Source of the DNA: Allohahella marinimesophila
GTDB lineage: Bacteria > Pseudomonadota > Gammaproteobacteria > Pseudomonadales > Oleiphilaceae
Reading direction: 5' to 3'
DNA: 64,000 bases
Assembly (NCBI RefSeq): GCF_039538005.1
Contig: NZ_BAABBO010000011.1
Coordinates: 248,001-312,000 of the forward strand
Of this stretch, positions 18,403-26,032 are shown piece by piece. The translations under genes were made by a program, and so were the position numbers. Each line of letters starts with the position of its first letter. The first letter of the stretch is position 1. A model generated the notes under the pieces. That model was not told where the DNA came from. It saw only the letters and a list, made by a program, of their open reading frames with translations, and did no database searches.

Positions 18403-18436
18403 AGGGGAACGCGGGGCAGCAGGGTCGCGTTCCTTT
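18403..18436 (+). terminator. Hairpin between pstS and pstC (partial terminator/attenuator)
   Basis: GGAACGCG (18406-18413) pairs perfectly with CGCGTTCC (18426-18433), extended by G-U and A-U pairs, with a 12-nt loop and a T-rich sequence (TTTATTACATTTT) just after. It sits 34 bp after the pstS stop within an otherwise cotranscribed operon. Such hairpins after binding-protein genes commonly let the binding protein be made in excess; that role here is inference. Confidence 0.65.
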
Positions 18437-18520
18437 ATTACATTTTGATGAATATTTTTGTGCTGCAAACTGGCAAGATAGACGCCCAGTAAACCTAAAG
18501 CCATTAATACAGAGACTGTT

Positions 18521-19909
18521 ATGCAGACGGCCATTCTTCTGCCCCTTGTTCTGATTCTTGCCTTGGTTGCCTATGGACTCGCGTATATGCGATCCCGGGC
18601 TGTGGCAGCGCCCCTTGGCGGCATCCGGAATCTCAAGGCTCTACCCTTCTATTATGCGGCGCGCGCAGCGCTCTGGTGTGCCATTCCTGCTCTCCTTGTG
18701 TTGGCTATCTGGGCCGGTTTTGAGGGTAAGGTCATCCAGGGTATCGTCATCGCATCTTTACCTCAGGATGCCTGGCCCGATTCTCCCGGGGAGGCCAGCC
18801 TGATTCTTTCACAGATCAGCAACGTCGCAGCCGGAAAACTCAATCCGGATTTCGTGCCCGAGCATATTGTCGGAGCGTCGTCGCTGCTGGAAGCCATGCA
18901 GGAGCGGAGCGAAATCTTCAAGGCCGTCCTGGTCCTGCTCATAGCCGTGTCAGGTGCGATTTTTGCCTGGACTCGCGTAGCACCTCACATCAATGCCAGA
19001 TTGAACGTAGAAACGACCCTCCGCCGCATCTTTTTTGTCTGTGCGGCACTGGCGGTCCTGACGACAGCAGGCATTGTCTTTTCGGTGATCCTCGAAACTG
19101 TGCGTTTCTTTGGGAAGGTGCCAATTTCTGACTTTCTGTTCAGCACGACCTGGAGCCCTCAGACTGCATTGCGTGCGGATCAGGTCGGTTCAGAGGGCGC
19201 ATTTGGTGTTATCCCGCTGTTCACGGGCACACTGTTGATTTCGGCTATTGCACTGTTGGTAGCGGTTCCAATTGGACTGATGTCTGCCATCTATCTCTCC
19301 GAATACGCTAGCAAGCGTATGCGGTCGACGATCAAGCCAATACTCGAGATGCTGGCAGGCATACCGACGGTGGTGTACGGGTTTTTCGCCGCATTGACTG
19401 TTGCGCCGTTCATTCGTGACCTCGCTGAAATGGTAGGTCTGCAAGCCTCTTCCCAAAGTGCGCTAGCTGCCGGTCTGGTCATGGGTATCATGATCGTGCC
19501 CTTTGTATCCTCGCTATCGGACGATGTGATCAACGCGGTACCCCAGTCGATGCGAGATGGCTCCCTGGCGTTGGGAGCAACCCAATCAGAAACCATGAAG
19601 AAAGTCATTTTCCCTGCGGCGCTTCCGGGCATAATCGGCGGAATTCTACTGGCCGCATCGCGAGCCATTGGCGAAACCATGATTGTGGTCATGGCGGCTG
19701 GACTGGCCGCCAATCTGACAGCCAATCCGCTGGAGTCGGTCACGACAGTGACCGTGCAGATTGCCACCTTGCTCGTGGGTGACCAGGAATTTGACAGCGC
19801 CAAGACGCTTTCCGCTTTTGCACTGGGCATGTTGCTGTTTATTGTCACGTTGCTGCTCAACGTGCTCGCGCTTCACATCGTACGGAAATATAGGGAACAG
19901 TATGAGTGA
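18521..19909 (+). CDS. pstC: Phosphate ABC transporter permease PstC
   Basis: A 462-residue inner-membrane permease, longer than E. coli PstC because of an N-terminal extension with two or three extra hydrophobic segments and a hydrophilic loop (residues ~1-190). The permease core is typical: PLFTGTLLISAIALLVAVPIGLMSAIYLSEYAS, then GIPTVVYGFFA and the EAA loop SLALGATQSETMKKVIFPAALPGI that docks on PstB. It forms the channel with PstA. The 3' end overlaps the pstA start by 8 bp, which suggests translational coupling. Confidence 0.95.
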   Translation: MQTAILLPLVLILALVAYGLAYMRSRAVAAPLGGIRNLKALPFYYAARAALWCAIPALLVLAIWAGFEGKVIQGIVIASLPQDAWPDSPGEASLILSQISNVAAGKLNPDFVPEHIVGASSLLEAMQERSEIFKAVLVLLIAVSGAIFAWTRVAPHINARLNVETTLRRIFFVCAALAVLTTAGIVFSVILETVRFFGKVPISDFLFSTTWSPQTALRADQVGSEGAFGVIPLFTGTLLISAIALLVAVPIGLMSAIYLSEYASKRMRSTIKPILEMLAGIPTVVYGFFAALTVAPFIRDLAEMVGLQASSQSALAAGLVMGIMIVPFVSSLSDDVINAVPQSMRDGSLALGATQSETMKKVIFPAALPGIIGGILLAASRAIGETMIVVMAAGLAANLTANPLESVTTVTVQIATLLVGDQEFDSAKTLSAFALGMLLFIVTLLLNVLALHIVRKYREQYE

Positions 19910-21179
19910 TCAAAGTTCTCAGGCAGAGATTGTTCGAAATTCCCTGAAACGCCGCTATCGGAAGGAGCGTCGGTTTAGAGTGTATGGAATGCTGGCAATC
20001 TTCATCGCCCTAGCTTCGCTGGTTATCCTGTTTGCCGATATCGTATCGAAGGGCCACACCGGGTTTGTGAAGACCACAATAACCCTGGATGTGGAGCTAG
20101 ATTCCGAGCTGATGTATCTGGACGACCCCACGGATGCGGATCAGCGTTCGATGGCAGACTTCAATGCGCCGATTCTCGCTGCTTTGCAAAAGCATTTCCC
20201 GGACGTTGACAGCGCAGCCGAAAAGCGTGAGCTCTTGCGTATGGTGGGCAATTACGGGGCCAATACCATCAGTCAACGGCTGAAGAATAATCCGGAATTA
20301 CTCAATACTACGCAGACCATCGAATTTCTTGCTCACGACCAGGTGTCTGTCTACGTCAAGCATGCGGATAACCCGAGCTACAGTATCAAGCTGTCGGAGC
20401 GGCAGCAGGGCTGGGTTGACGAGTTGATGGAGAAGGGCATCATAGATACGGGTTTCAACGACGTCCTCTTCAGCCGTGGTGATTCAAGGGAGCCCGCCAA
20501 TGCCGGTATACTTGGCGCCATTGTCGGTTCACTGTTGACCATGTTGGTCACCTTGGCGATTTCGTTTCCCGTCGGTATAGCGGCGGCGGTCTACCTGGAA
20601 GAGTTCGCGCCCCAGAACAAGATTACCGACTTCATCGAGGTTAACATCAACAACCTGGCAGCGGTGCCATCCATCATCTTCGGCCTGCTGGGCCTTGCGG
20701 TATTCATCAGCCTGTTCGGCATGCCCCGTTCAGTCCCCCTGGTCGGCGGCCTTGTACTGGCCCTCATGACGGTGCCGACCATCATCATTTCCAGCCGCGC
20801 CGCCATCAAGAGTGTGCCACCCTCGATACGGGAGGCTGCTGAAGGTATCGGTGCATCCAAGATGCAGGTAGTGCTCCATCACGTGATACCGCTGGCGATG
20901 CCCGGCATGCTGACCGGAGCCATTATCGGCATGGCTCAGGCCCTGGGTGAGACAGCCCCGCTGCTGTTGATCGGTATGGTGGCCTTTATTGTGGATGTGC
21001 CGGAGGGCTTTCTCGATTCAGCCACCGTCCTGCCAGTACAGATTTACCTCTGGGCAAGCAGCTCTGAACAGGGCTTTGTAGAGCTGGCATCTGCCGGCAT
21101 CCTGGTGCTGCTCACCTTCATGATCAGTATGAATGCACTGGCGATCTGGCTGCGAAAGCGGCTTGAGCGTCGCTGGTAA
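19902..21179 (+). CDS. pstA: Phosphate ABC transporter permease PstA
   Basis: 425 residues from the ATG at 19902; upstream codons in the frame encode only an out-of-frame shadow of pstC. One N-terminal membrane helix (GMLAIFIALASLVILFADIV) precedes a large ~170-residue periplasmic domain, then the permease core begins with GAIVGSLLTMLVTLAISFPVG. NLAAVPSIIFGLLGLAVF and the EAA loop (EAAEGIGASKMQVVLHHVIPLA) are canonical. Pairs with PstC in the phosphate channel. The long periplasmic loop is greater than in E. coli PstA and is seen in several marine gammaproteobacterial versions. Confidence 0.95.
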   Translation: MSDQSSQAEIVRNSLKRRYRKERRFRVYGMLAIFIALASLVILFADIVSKGHTGFVKTTITLDVELDSELMYLDDPTDADQRSMADFNAPILAALQKHFPDVDSAAEKRELLRMVGNYGANTISQRLKNNPELLNTTQTIEFLAHDQVSVYVKHADNPSYSIKLSERQQGWVDELMEKGIIDTGFNDVLFSRGDSREPANAGILGAIVGSLLTMLVTLAISFPVGIAAAVYLEEFAPQNKITDFIEVNINNLAAVPSIIFGLLGLAVFISLFGMPRSVPLVGGLVLALMTVPTIIISSRAAIKSVPPSIREAAEGIGASKMQVVLHHVIPLAMPGMLTGAIIGMAQALGETAPLLLIGMVAFIVDVPEGFLDSATVLPVQIYLWASSSEQGFVELASAGILVLLTFMISMNALAIWLRKRLERRW

Positions 21180-21189
21180 GGAGAACGAT

Positions 21190-22080
21190 ATGAATACGAT
21201 GAATCCAAGTATTACCGCGGAAGCTGACAGGCAAGACCAGAGAGCAGCAATTCCGGTGCCGCAGGACAAGCCAGAAGATACCGTGCTTGAAGAAGGCAAA
21301 ACAGTTGGAACACCATTTGCCGACGATCCCAAGTTCAAGCTGCGCAATGTGAGCGTTTCATACGGCGCTGCTCGGGCCATCAAGAACATCAGCCTGGATA
21401 TTGCCAGGAATGAAGTGATTGCCTTTATCGGGCCATCGGGCTGCGGCAAGTCAACATTCCTACGTTGTCTGAACCGGATGAATGACAGCATAGATATTTG
21501 CCGGGTTGAAGGGCAACTGATGCTGGACGAAGAGGACATCTATCATTCAAAGAGGGATGTGGTTGAGTTGCGCGCTCGCGTGGGCATGGTGTTCCAGAAG
21601 CCGAACCCCTTTCCCAAGTCAATTTATGACAATGTGGCTTACGGCCCCCGCATTCATGGTTTGGCAAATCGAAAGACCGATCTGGACGACATCGTCGAGA
21701 ACAGCCTCCGCAAAGCTGGTCTATGGGATGAGGCAAAGGATCGCCTGGACTCCATCGCAACCGGCATGTCCGGCGGCCAGCAGCAGCGCTTGTGTATTGC
21801 CCGCGCCATCGCTGTGAGCCCGGAAGTGATCCTGATGGACGAGCCATGTTCAGCACTTGACCCTATTGCGACAGCAAGAATCGAGGAGCTGATCTCCAAT
21901 ATGGCCGAGAGCTATACCATCGTGATCGTTACTCACTCCATGCAGCAGGCTGCAAGGGTGGCCCACCGTACCGCCTATTTCCATCTTGGGCATCTGGTTG
22001 AAGTAAACGAAACCAACAAGGTATTCACCGCGCCCGAGCACGAACTCACAGAATCCTACATCACCGGGCGTTTTGGTTAA
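21190..22080 (+). CDS. pstB: Phosphate ABC transporter ATP-binding protein PstB
   Basis: 296 residues, starting at the ATG at 21190 directly after an AAGGAG ribosome-binding site. An N-terminal hydrophilic tail of ~55 residues precedes the ATPase: Walker A GPSGCGKST, Q-loop FQKPNPFPKS, ABC signature MSGGQQQRLCIARAI, Walker B VILMDEPCSALDP and the switch histidine VTHSM. These are PstB-specific (FQKPNPFPKSIYDNVAYG). It powers phosphate import by PstCA. Its gene ends 9 bp before the convergent arsR-like gene. Confidence 0.97.
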   Translation: MNTMNPSITAEADRQDQRAAIPVPQDKPEDTVLEEGKTVGTPFADDPKFKLRNVSVSYGAARAIKNISLDIARNEVIAFIGPSGCGKSTFLRCLNRMNDSIDICRVEGQLMLDEEDIYHSKRDVVELRARVGMVFQKPNPFPKSIYDNVAYGPRIHGLANRKTDLDDIVENSLRKAGLWDEAKDRLDSIATGMSGGQQQRLCIARAIAVSPEVILMDEPCSALDPIATARIEELISNMAESYTIVIVTHSMQQAARVAHRTAYFHLGHLVEVNETNKVFTAPEHELTESYITGRFG

Positions 22081-22089
22081 GTCCTTGGC

Positions 22090-22467
22090 TCAGGCGGGTG
22101 CCAATTGTTCAGGACGATCGGTCATGGCTCCCAGCCTTTCCAATTCGCGCTCTATCATCGAACGGCTACTGGCTGAAGTGTGTTCCAGCGCATTCATCAC
22201 CCATTGAGGCATATCTGGACTGAGCTTGCAGTAGGTCCATTGCGCCTGTCGTTCCATCTCCAATAGACCCGCTTCCCTGAGTGTCGCCAGATGTCGGCTC
22301 ACTTTGGGCTGAGACGAATTCAGCGCAGTGGTCAGTTCATACACGCAGAGTCTTTTCTGGTCGCGAACGAGCATCATGATTGCCAGTCTCAGTTCATCCC
22401 CCAGGGTTCTGATAATGGTGACCGGGTTGTATTCAGTCGTCTTCAGGCCGGTGGCCTTCTGGTGCAC
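22090..22467 (-). CDS. ArsR-family winged-helix regulator with altered metal site
   Basis: A repressor-type winged helix close to E. coli ArsR: TIIRTLGDELRLAIMMLV, then QPKVSRHLATLREAGLLEMERQAQWTYCKLSP. With the GTG start at 22467 it has 125 residues. The arsenic-binding ELCVCDLC motif is replaced by RLCVYELT, so of the three E. coli cysteines (32, 34, 37) only the first remains (C41, Y43, T46 here); classic As(III) sensing is unlikely. The start is uncertain: no ATG exists, a CTG with AGAAGG lies slightly downstream, and the frame stays open to a TTG at 22620, adding 51 residues with three cysteines. It converges on pstB. Confidence 0.8.
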   Translation of the reverse strand: MHQKATGLKTTEYNPVTIIRTLGDELRLAIMMLVRDQKRLCVYELTTALNSSQPKVSRHLATLREAGLLEMERQAQWTYCKLSPDMPQWVMNALEHTSASSRSMIERELERLGAMTDRPEQLAPA

Positions 22468-22619
22468 AAGCGTGAAGAGGTTAAGGCGGTCCTTCAACTG
22501 CTTGAGCGTCAGCGCGAAAGTCGCGTGCCGTCCGCTCAACACCGGGTCGGGAAAATCCCAGGCAATTTGCTGAGCGGGGGCGCACACAGTGCCGCACTCT
22601 TTGGACGCCTTCTCGCACA

Positions 22620-22631
22620 ACGTAATTACGT
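22620..22631. promoter_or_regulatory. 12-bp palindrome between the chemoreceptor and arsR-like genes
   Basis: ACGTAATTACGT is a perfect inverted repeat in the short space after the chemoreceptor stop and upstream of the ArsR-type reading frame. It is a plausible operator for that regulator. It touches the far-upstream TTG start, which favours one of the downstream starts if it is an operator. The link is by position only. Confidence 0.35.
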
Positions 22632-22651
22632 AGCGATAAGGTCCTATTCAT

Positions 22652-24241
22652 TCAGCTGCCAAATTGACGAGTCATGGCATCCAGCCGTTGAATCGCTACG
22701 GCAAGCTCTTCATTCGCCTCACGGGTCTCATTCGTGGCCTCCCGCGTTTGCTGGGAAGCCTGATAGATCCTGCCCACGTTACTATCAATTTCCTCTGATA
22801 CTACACTTTGTTCTTCTGCGGCCGTGGCAATCTGCATAGTCATTTCCATGGCTGTCGATACGGCTGCTCTGATGGCTGTGAGCGCTTCGCCTGCGGCATT
22901 GGCGCGTTCCACGCTCTCGTTGGCCACCTTTCGACCTTCGGCCATCGCATCACGTGCCTCGCCACTTGAATTCTGAATGCCCTGAATCATGTTCTGAATT
23001 TCTTCGGTAGAGGTCTGCGTCCGCGCAGCCAGACTCCTGACCTCGTCGGCGACGACTGCGAATCCGCGGCCTTGCTCACCGGCTCTGGCGGCTTCGATGG
23101 CGGCATTCAGCGCCAGAAGGTTGGTCTGGTCGGCAATGCTGCGAATCACCTCGACCACTGTGCTGATATGCTGGCTCTGCTCGCTGAGCTGACCAATGAC
23201 ACTTTCGATGCGGCTGACTTCACTGGCGAGGCGATTGATGCAGTGAACGGTATCCTCGACGACTCGGCTGCCCTGATCGACCTGGCTTTCAGCATCGCGA
23301 GCGGCCGTAGCGGTGGCGCTGGCATTTCGCGCGACCTCCTGCACCGTCGCAGCCATTTCGTTCATGGCAGTGGCGACCTGCTCGACTTCATTCATTTGGC
23401 CATCCATATCTTGGGCAGTCTTCCTCGTCATGGCTGTGGCCCGTCCGGATACACTGCTCAGTCCGCCGCTGGTGTCGGCGATACGCCAGATGACAGTTTC
23501 GAGCCGTGCTTTCTGAAACTGGATCAGTGCCTGGAGTTGACCAAGCTCGTCGTGTCTGCCGGTATAGATCCCCGTGGCCACTGGATTGTCGAACTGGCGC
23601 CGGGCTTCAGCCGCTGCACGTTTCCAGGGTGCGGCCAGCAGGGATGCGCAGATAATGGCCGCCAGTACTGCGGTGCCCAGGGCAGCGAAAGTCGGCCACA
23701 GCGAGCCTGCAACCATTGCGCCGACGGCGGCGTTTGCGGCGAGCGTGGCAGCTGCAGTCAGCAAACAGGCATACACGGACTTGCCCATGAGGCCGGGTCT
23801 CATGCGCGAGCGGAGGCTCTGCCAGATTGATGCTGGTCCCCACAGGCTCCTGTAGAGTGCTTCGGCCCGGCTGACGTTAATTTTGGCGGGTTTGAGCCTT
23901 ACAGACTGGTAGCCGATGACCTGCTTGCCTTCCATGACCGGTGCAACAAAGGCGTCCACCCAGTAGTGATCACCGTTCTTGCAGCGGTTCTTGACGATGC
24001 CCATCCATGACTTACCGGCTTTCACCGTACCCCACAAATCCGCAAATGCGGCGGGCGGCATGTCTGGGTGTCTGATGAGGTTGTGCGGCTGACCTATCAG
24101 CTCATCATGATCGAAGCCGGCGATCTCGCAAAAATCATCGTTACAATGCTGCAATGTGCCATCGAGGTCCGTCGTTGACACGATCCGCATTGAAGCGGGA
24201 TAGTCGTTCTCCCGGTTTGTGACTGGTACATTCTTTCTCAT
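22652..24241 (-). CDS. Aer-like PAS-domain methyl-accepting chemotaxis protein
   Basis: 529 residues from the ATG at 24241 (MRKNVPVTNRENDYPASMRI). An N-terminal PAS domain (STTDLDGTLQHCNDDFCEIAGF, then GQPHNLIRHPDMPP, typical of FAD-binding Aer) is followed by paired hydrophobic helices around residues 160-210, a HAMP-like linker and a signalling domain whose hairpin tip is EVIRSIADQTNLLALNAAIEAARAGEQGRGFAVVADEVR. It senses redox or energy state and reports to CheA through the cytoplasm. There are no other che genes nearby. The arsR-like gene follows on the same strand. Confidence 0.92.
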   Translation of the reverse strand: MRKNVPVTNRENDYPASMRIVSTTDLDGTLQHCNDDFCEIAGFDHDELIGQPHNLIRHPDMPPAAFADLWGTVKAGKSWMGIVKNRCKNGDHYWVDAFVAPVMEGKQVIGYQSVRLKPAKINVSRAEALYRSLWGPASIWQSLRSRMRPGLMGKSVYACLLTAAATLAANAAVGAMVAGSLWPTFAALGTAVLAAIICASLLAAPWKRAAAEARRQFDNPVATGIYTGRHDELGQLQALIQFQKARLETVIWRIADTSGGLSSVSGRATAMTRKTAQDMDGQMNEVEQVATAMNEMAATVQEVARNASATATAARDAESQVDQGSRVVEDTVHCINRLASEVSRIESVIGQLSEQSQHISTVVEVIRSIADQTNLLALNAAIEAARAGEQGRGFAVVADEVRSLAARTQTSTEEIQNMIQGIQNSSGEARDAMAEGRKVANESVERANAAGEALTAIRAAVSTAMEMTMQIATAAEEQSVVSEEIDSNVGRIYQASQQTREATNETREANEELAVAIQRLDAMTRQFGS

Positions 24242-24332
24242 CTGGCGGGCGTCTCCGACGTAAACACAAGCGACGTAAGGCTGTCGGCGTAGCAGCGCTT
24301 GTTTGTATGAATATAACGAGTGAGTATAGTTC

Positions 24333-24812
24333 ATGAGCAAAGTGTGCAAGGCGGGCGGAAATGAAGCGCAATTCATGCAGGCGGCGATAGCTGAGGCCGA
24401 GTTGGGTCTTTCCGAAGGTGGTATTCCGATAGGATCAGTGCTGGTGCACGATGGGGTCATCATCGGTCGTGGCCACAACCGGCGGGTTCAGCAGGGGAGT
24501 GCGGTGCTCCATGCGGAAATGGATGCGCTCGAAAATGCTGGCCGGCTTGCGGCCAGCATTCTGCGCGAGAGCACGCTGTATACAACGCTCTCGCCGTGTG
24601 CCATGTGCTCTGGTGCCGTGCTGCTGTACGGCATTCCGAGGGTCGTGATTGGCGAGCATGTTACGTTCACAGGTGAAGAGGCGCTGTTGTCGAGTCGTGG
24701 TGTCGAGCTCGATATCCTGGATAACGACCGCTGCAAGTCACTCATGCGAACGTTTATTGAAGCGAAGCCTGAACTCTGGAATGAAGATATCGGTCAGGCT
24801 GGTAACGAATGA
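24333..24812 (+). CDS. Cytosine deaminase, yeast Fcy1 type
   Basis: A 159-residue zinc deaminase with the HAE motif at residues 60-62 and PCAMC at 88-92, the metal ligands and proton shuttle of the cytidine-deaminase superfamily. Sequence details (GGIPIGSVLVHDG, GRGHNRRVQQGSAVLHAE, TLYTTLSPCAMCSGAVLLYGIPRVVIGE and the C-terminal WNEDIG) follow yeast cytosine deaminase much more closely than tRNA adenosine deaminase TadA or guanine deaminase. It would convert cytosine to uracil in salvage; broader base specificity is possible. Its stop overlaps the start of the next gene by 4 bp (ATGA). Confidence 0.88.
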   Translation: MSKVCKAGGNEAQFMQAAIAEAELGLSEGGIPIGSVLVHDGVIIGRGHNRRVQQGSAVLHAEMDALENAGRLAASILRESTLYTTLSPCAMCSGAVLLYGIPRVVIGEHVTFTGEEALLSSRGVELDILDNDRCKSLMRTFIEAKPELWNEDIGQAGNE

Positions 24813-26032
24813 GTGAAGACCTGAATCAGCCTCGCGAATTCAAGCCTCTCGGACAATACCGACTGCCTACTCTGCAAACGAAGGATGCGCTTCATTTATT
24901 CATAGCGCGGATCAGACGCCGCTTCGATAGTAGCAATGATAAACCCTATATCGCAGAGGACAAGCTGCACCACACGGCGCTGCAGATCCTCAACGACGTG
25001 GCGGACCCGCCAGCCTGGGGGCAGCTGCTTGCTGAGCTCGATGTCACGCTCCGGGACTGGGTGGCCGAAGAGAGGCCGTCTCAAGGCTTGAAGCTGATCG
25101 TGTTGCCGCCTGGCGAAGAGAATGGCTTGCTGGCCAAATGGGCGCGGCAGAATGATCATACCGTGCTTGCTCCGCCAGAACGCATAAGCCTGCTCGAATC
25201 GGATTCGCTGGCGATTCAAACCGTTCGCGAGCAGGTTCAGGCTCATGCGAAACAGCCTGGCGTTTTGGTGATCCCGGAACTCGATCGCTGGTTTCTGCGG
25301 CACCGGAATGGACTCGGTGTATTACGTGCGTTACTGGAATCTCTGGATGGCATCGAACGCCACTGCGTTATTGGGTGCAACAGTTGGGCATGGGTCTATC
25401 TGAAGAAAGCCGTCTCTGCAGACATGATCCTACCGGATGGCATGACCTTTCAGGCCTTTGATGCCGAGAGGCTCAGACACTGGTTTCATCAGCTAGGAGA
25501 GGCCCATGAGGACCATGACCTTACTTTTCGACTGACCCGAACAGGCGAAGACGTCATGGCCTTTCCCGAGAAAAATGTGGCACACGACTTTTTCCAGGGC
25601 TTGGCCGCACGCAGTTTCGGCATCCCCTGGGTGGCCTGGCACCTCTGGCGACGAAGCCTCAGAACCGGGTCAAGGTCAGACACGCTCAATGGTGAAAACG
25701 AACAGGCGCATGATCCGGAGGAGAAGCATCTGCTCGCTGCAGCCGACGATGACCGGACCTTGTGGGTGGCAGCGCTGGAAGAATATACCTTGCCCGGACG
25801 GGAACATGACATGGTGCTACAGATCCTTCATGCGCTATTGATTCATGGCGGCGCCAGCGCTGAAGAACTGAGTGCCGTGCTGCCCAGGCAGGTTGAGTCA
25901 GCATTGCTGGTGGCCTTGCGCAAGGCGGGCATTATCTATCGCAGCGGAAGCACTTATCGCTGCCAGCCAGCAGCCTATCCAGCCATTCGCAGCGGGCTGG
26001 CAGTGGCAGGCTTCCCAACAGACAGGTTATGA
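24809..26032 (+). CDS. Degenerate AAA+-like protein with C-terminal winged helix
   Basis: I do not recognise this 407-residue protein as a named family. Its fold signals resemble an AAA+/ORC-type ATPase without ATP-binding residues: the Walker A position reads LIVLPPGEENG (~97-106), with no GK[ST]; the Walker B position reads GVLVIPELDRWF (~151-162), keeping one aspartate; a sensor-1-like HCVIGCNSW is at ~185-193. A winged helix seems to close the protein (residues ~345-407, ASAEELSAVLPRQVESALLVALRKAGIIYR). No signal peptide or membrane segment. It overlaps the deaminase by 4 bp upstream and the MscS gene by 4 bp downstream, so it is probably made together with both. Confidence 0.75.
   Translation: MSEDLNQPREFKPLGQYRLPTLQTKDALHLFIARIRRRFDSSNDKPYIAEDKLHHTALQILNDVADPPAWGQLLAELDVTLRDWVAEERPSQGLKLIVLPPGEENGLLAKWARQNDHTVLAPPERISLLESDSLAIQTVREQVQAHAKQPGVLVIPELDRWFLRHRNGLGVLRALLESLDGIERHCVIGCNSWAWVYLKKAVSADMILPDGMTFQAFDAERLRHWFHQLGEAHEDHDLTFRLTRTGEDVMAFPEKNVAHDFFQGLAARSFGIPWVAWHLWRRSLRTGSRSDTLNGENEQAHDPEEKHLLAAADDDRTLWVAALEEYTLPGREHDMVLQILHALLIHGGASAEELSAVLPRQVESALLVALRKAGIIYRSGSTYRCQPAAYPAIRSGLAVAGFPTDRL

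Noticed and set aside
23072..23830. Plus-strand 252-codon frame opposite the chemoreceptor gene
   Set aside because: The translation is rich in Gly/Cys/Ala without domain signs and mirrors the conserved MCP signalling domain.
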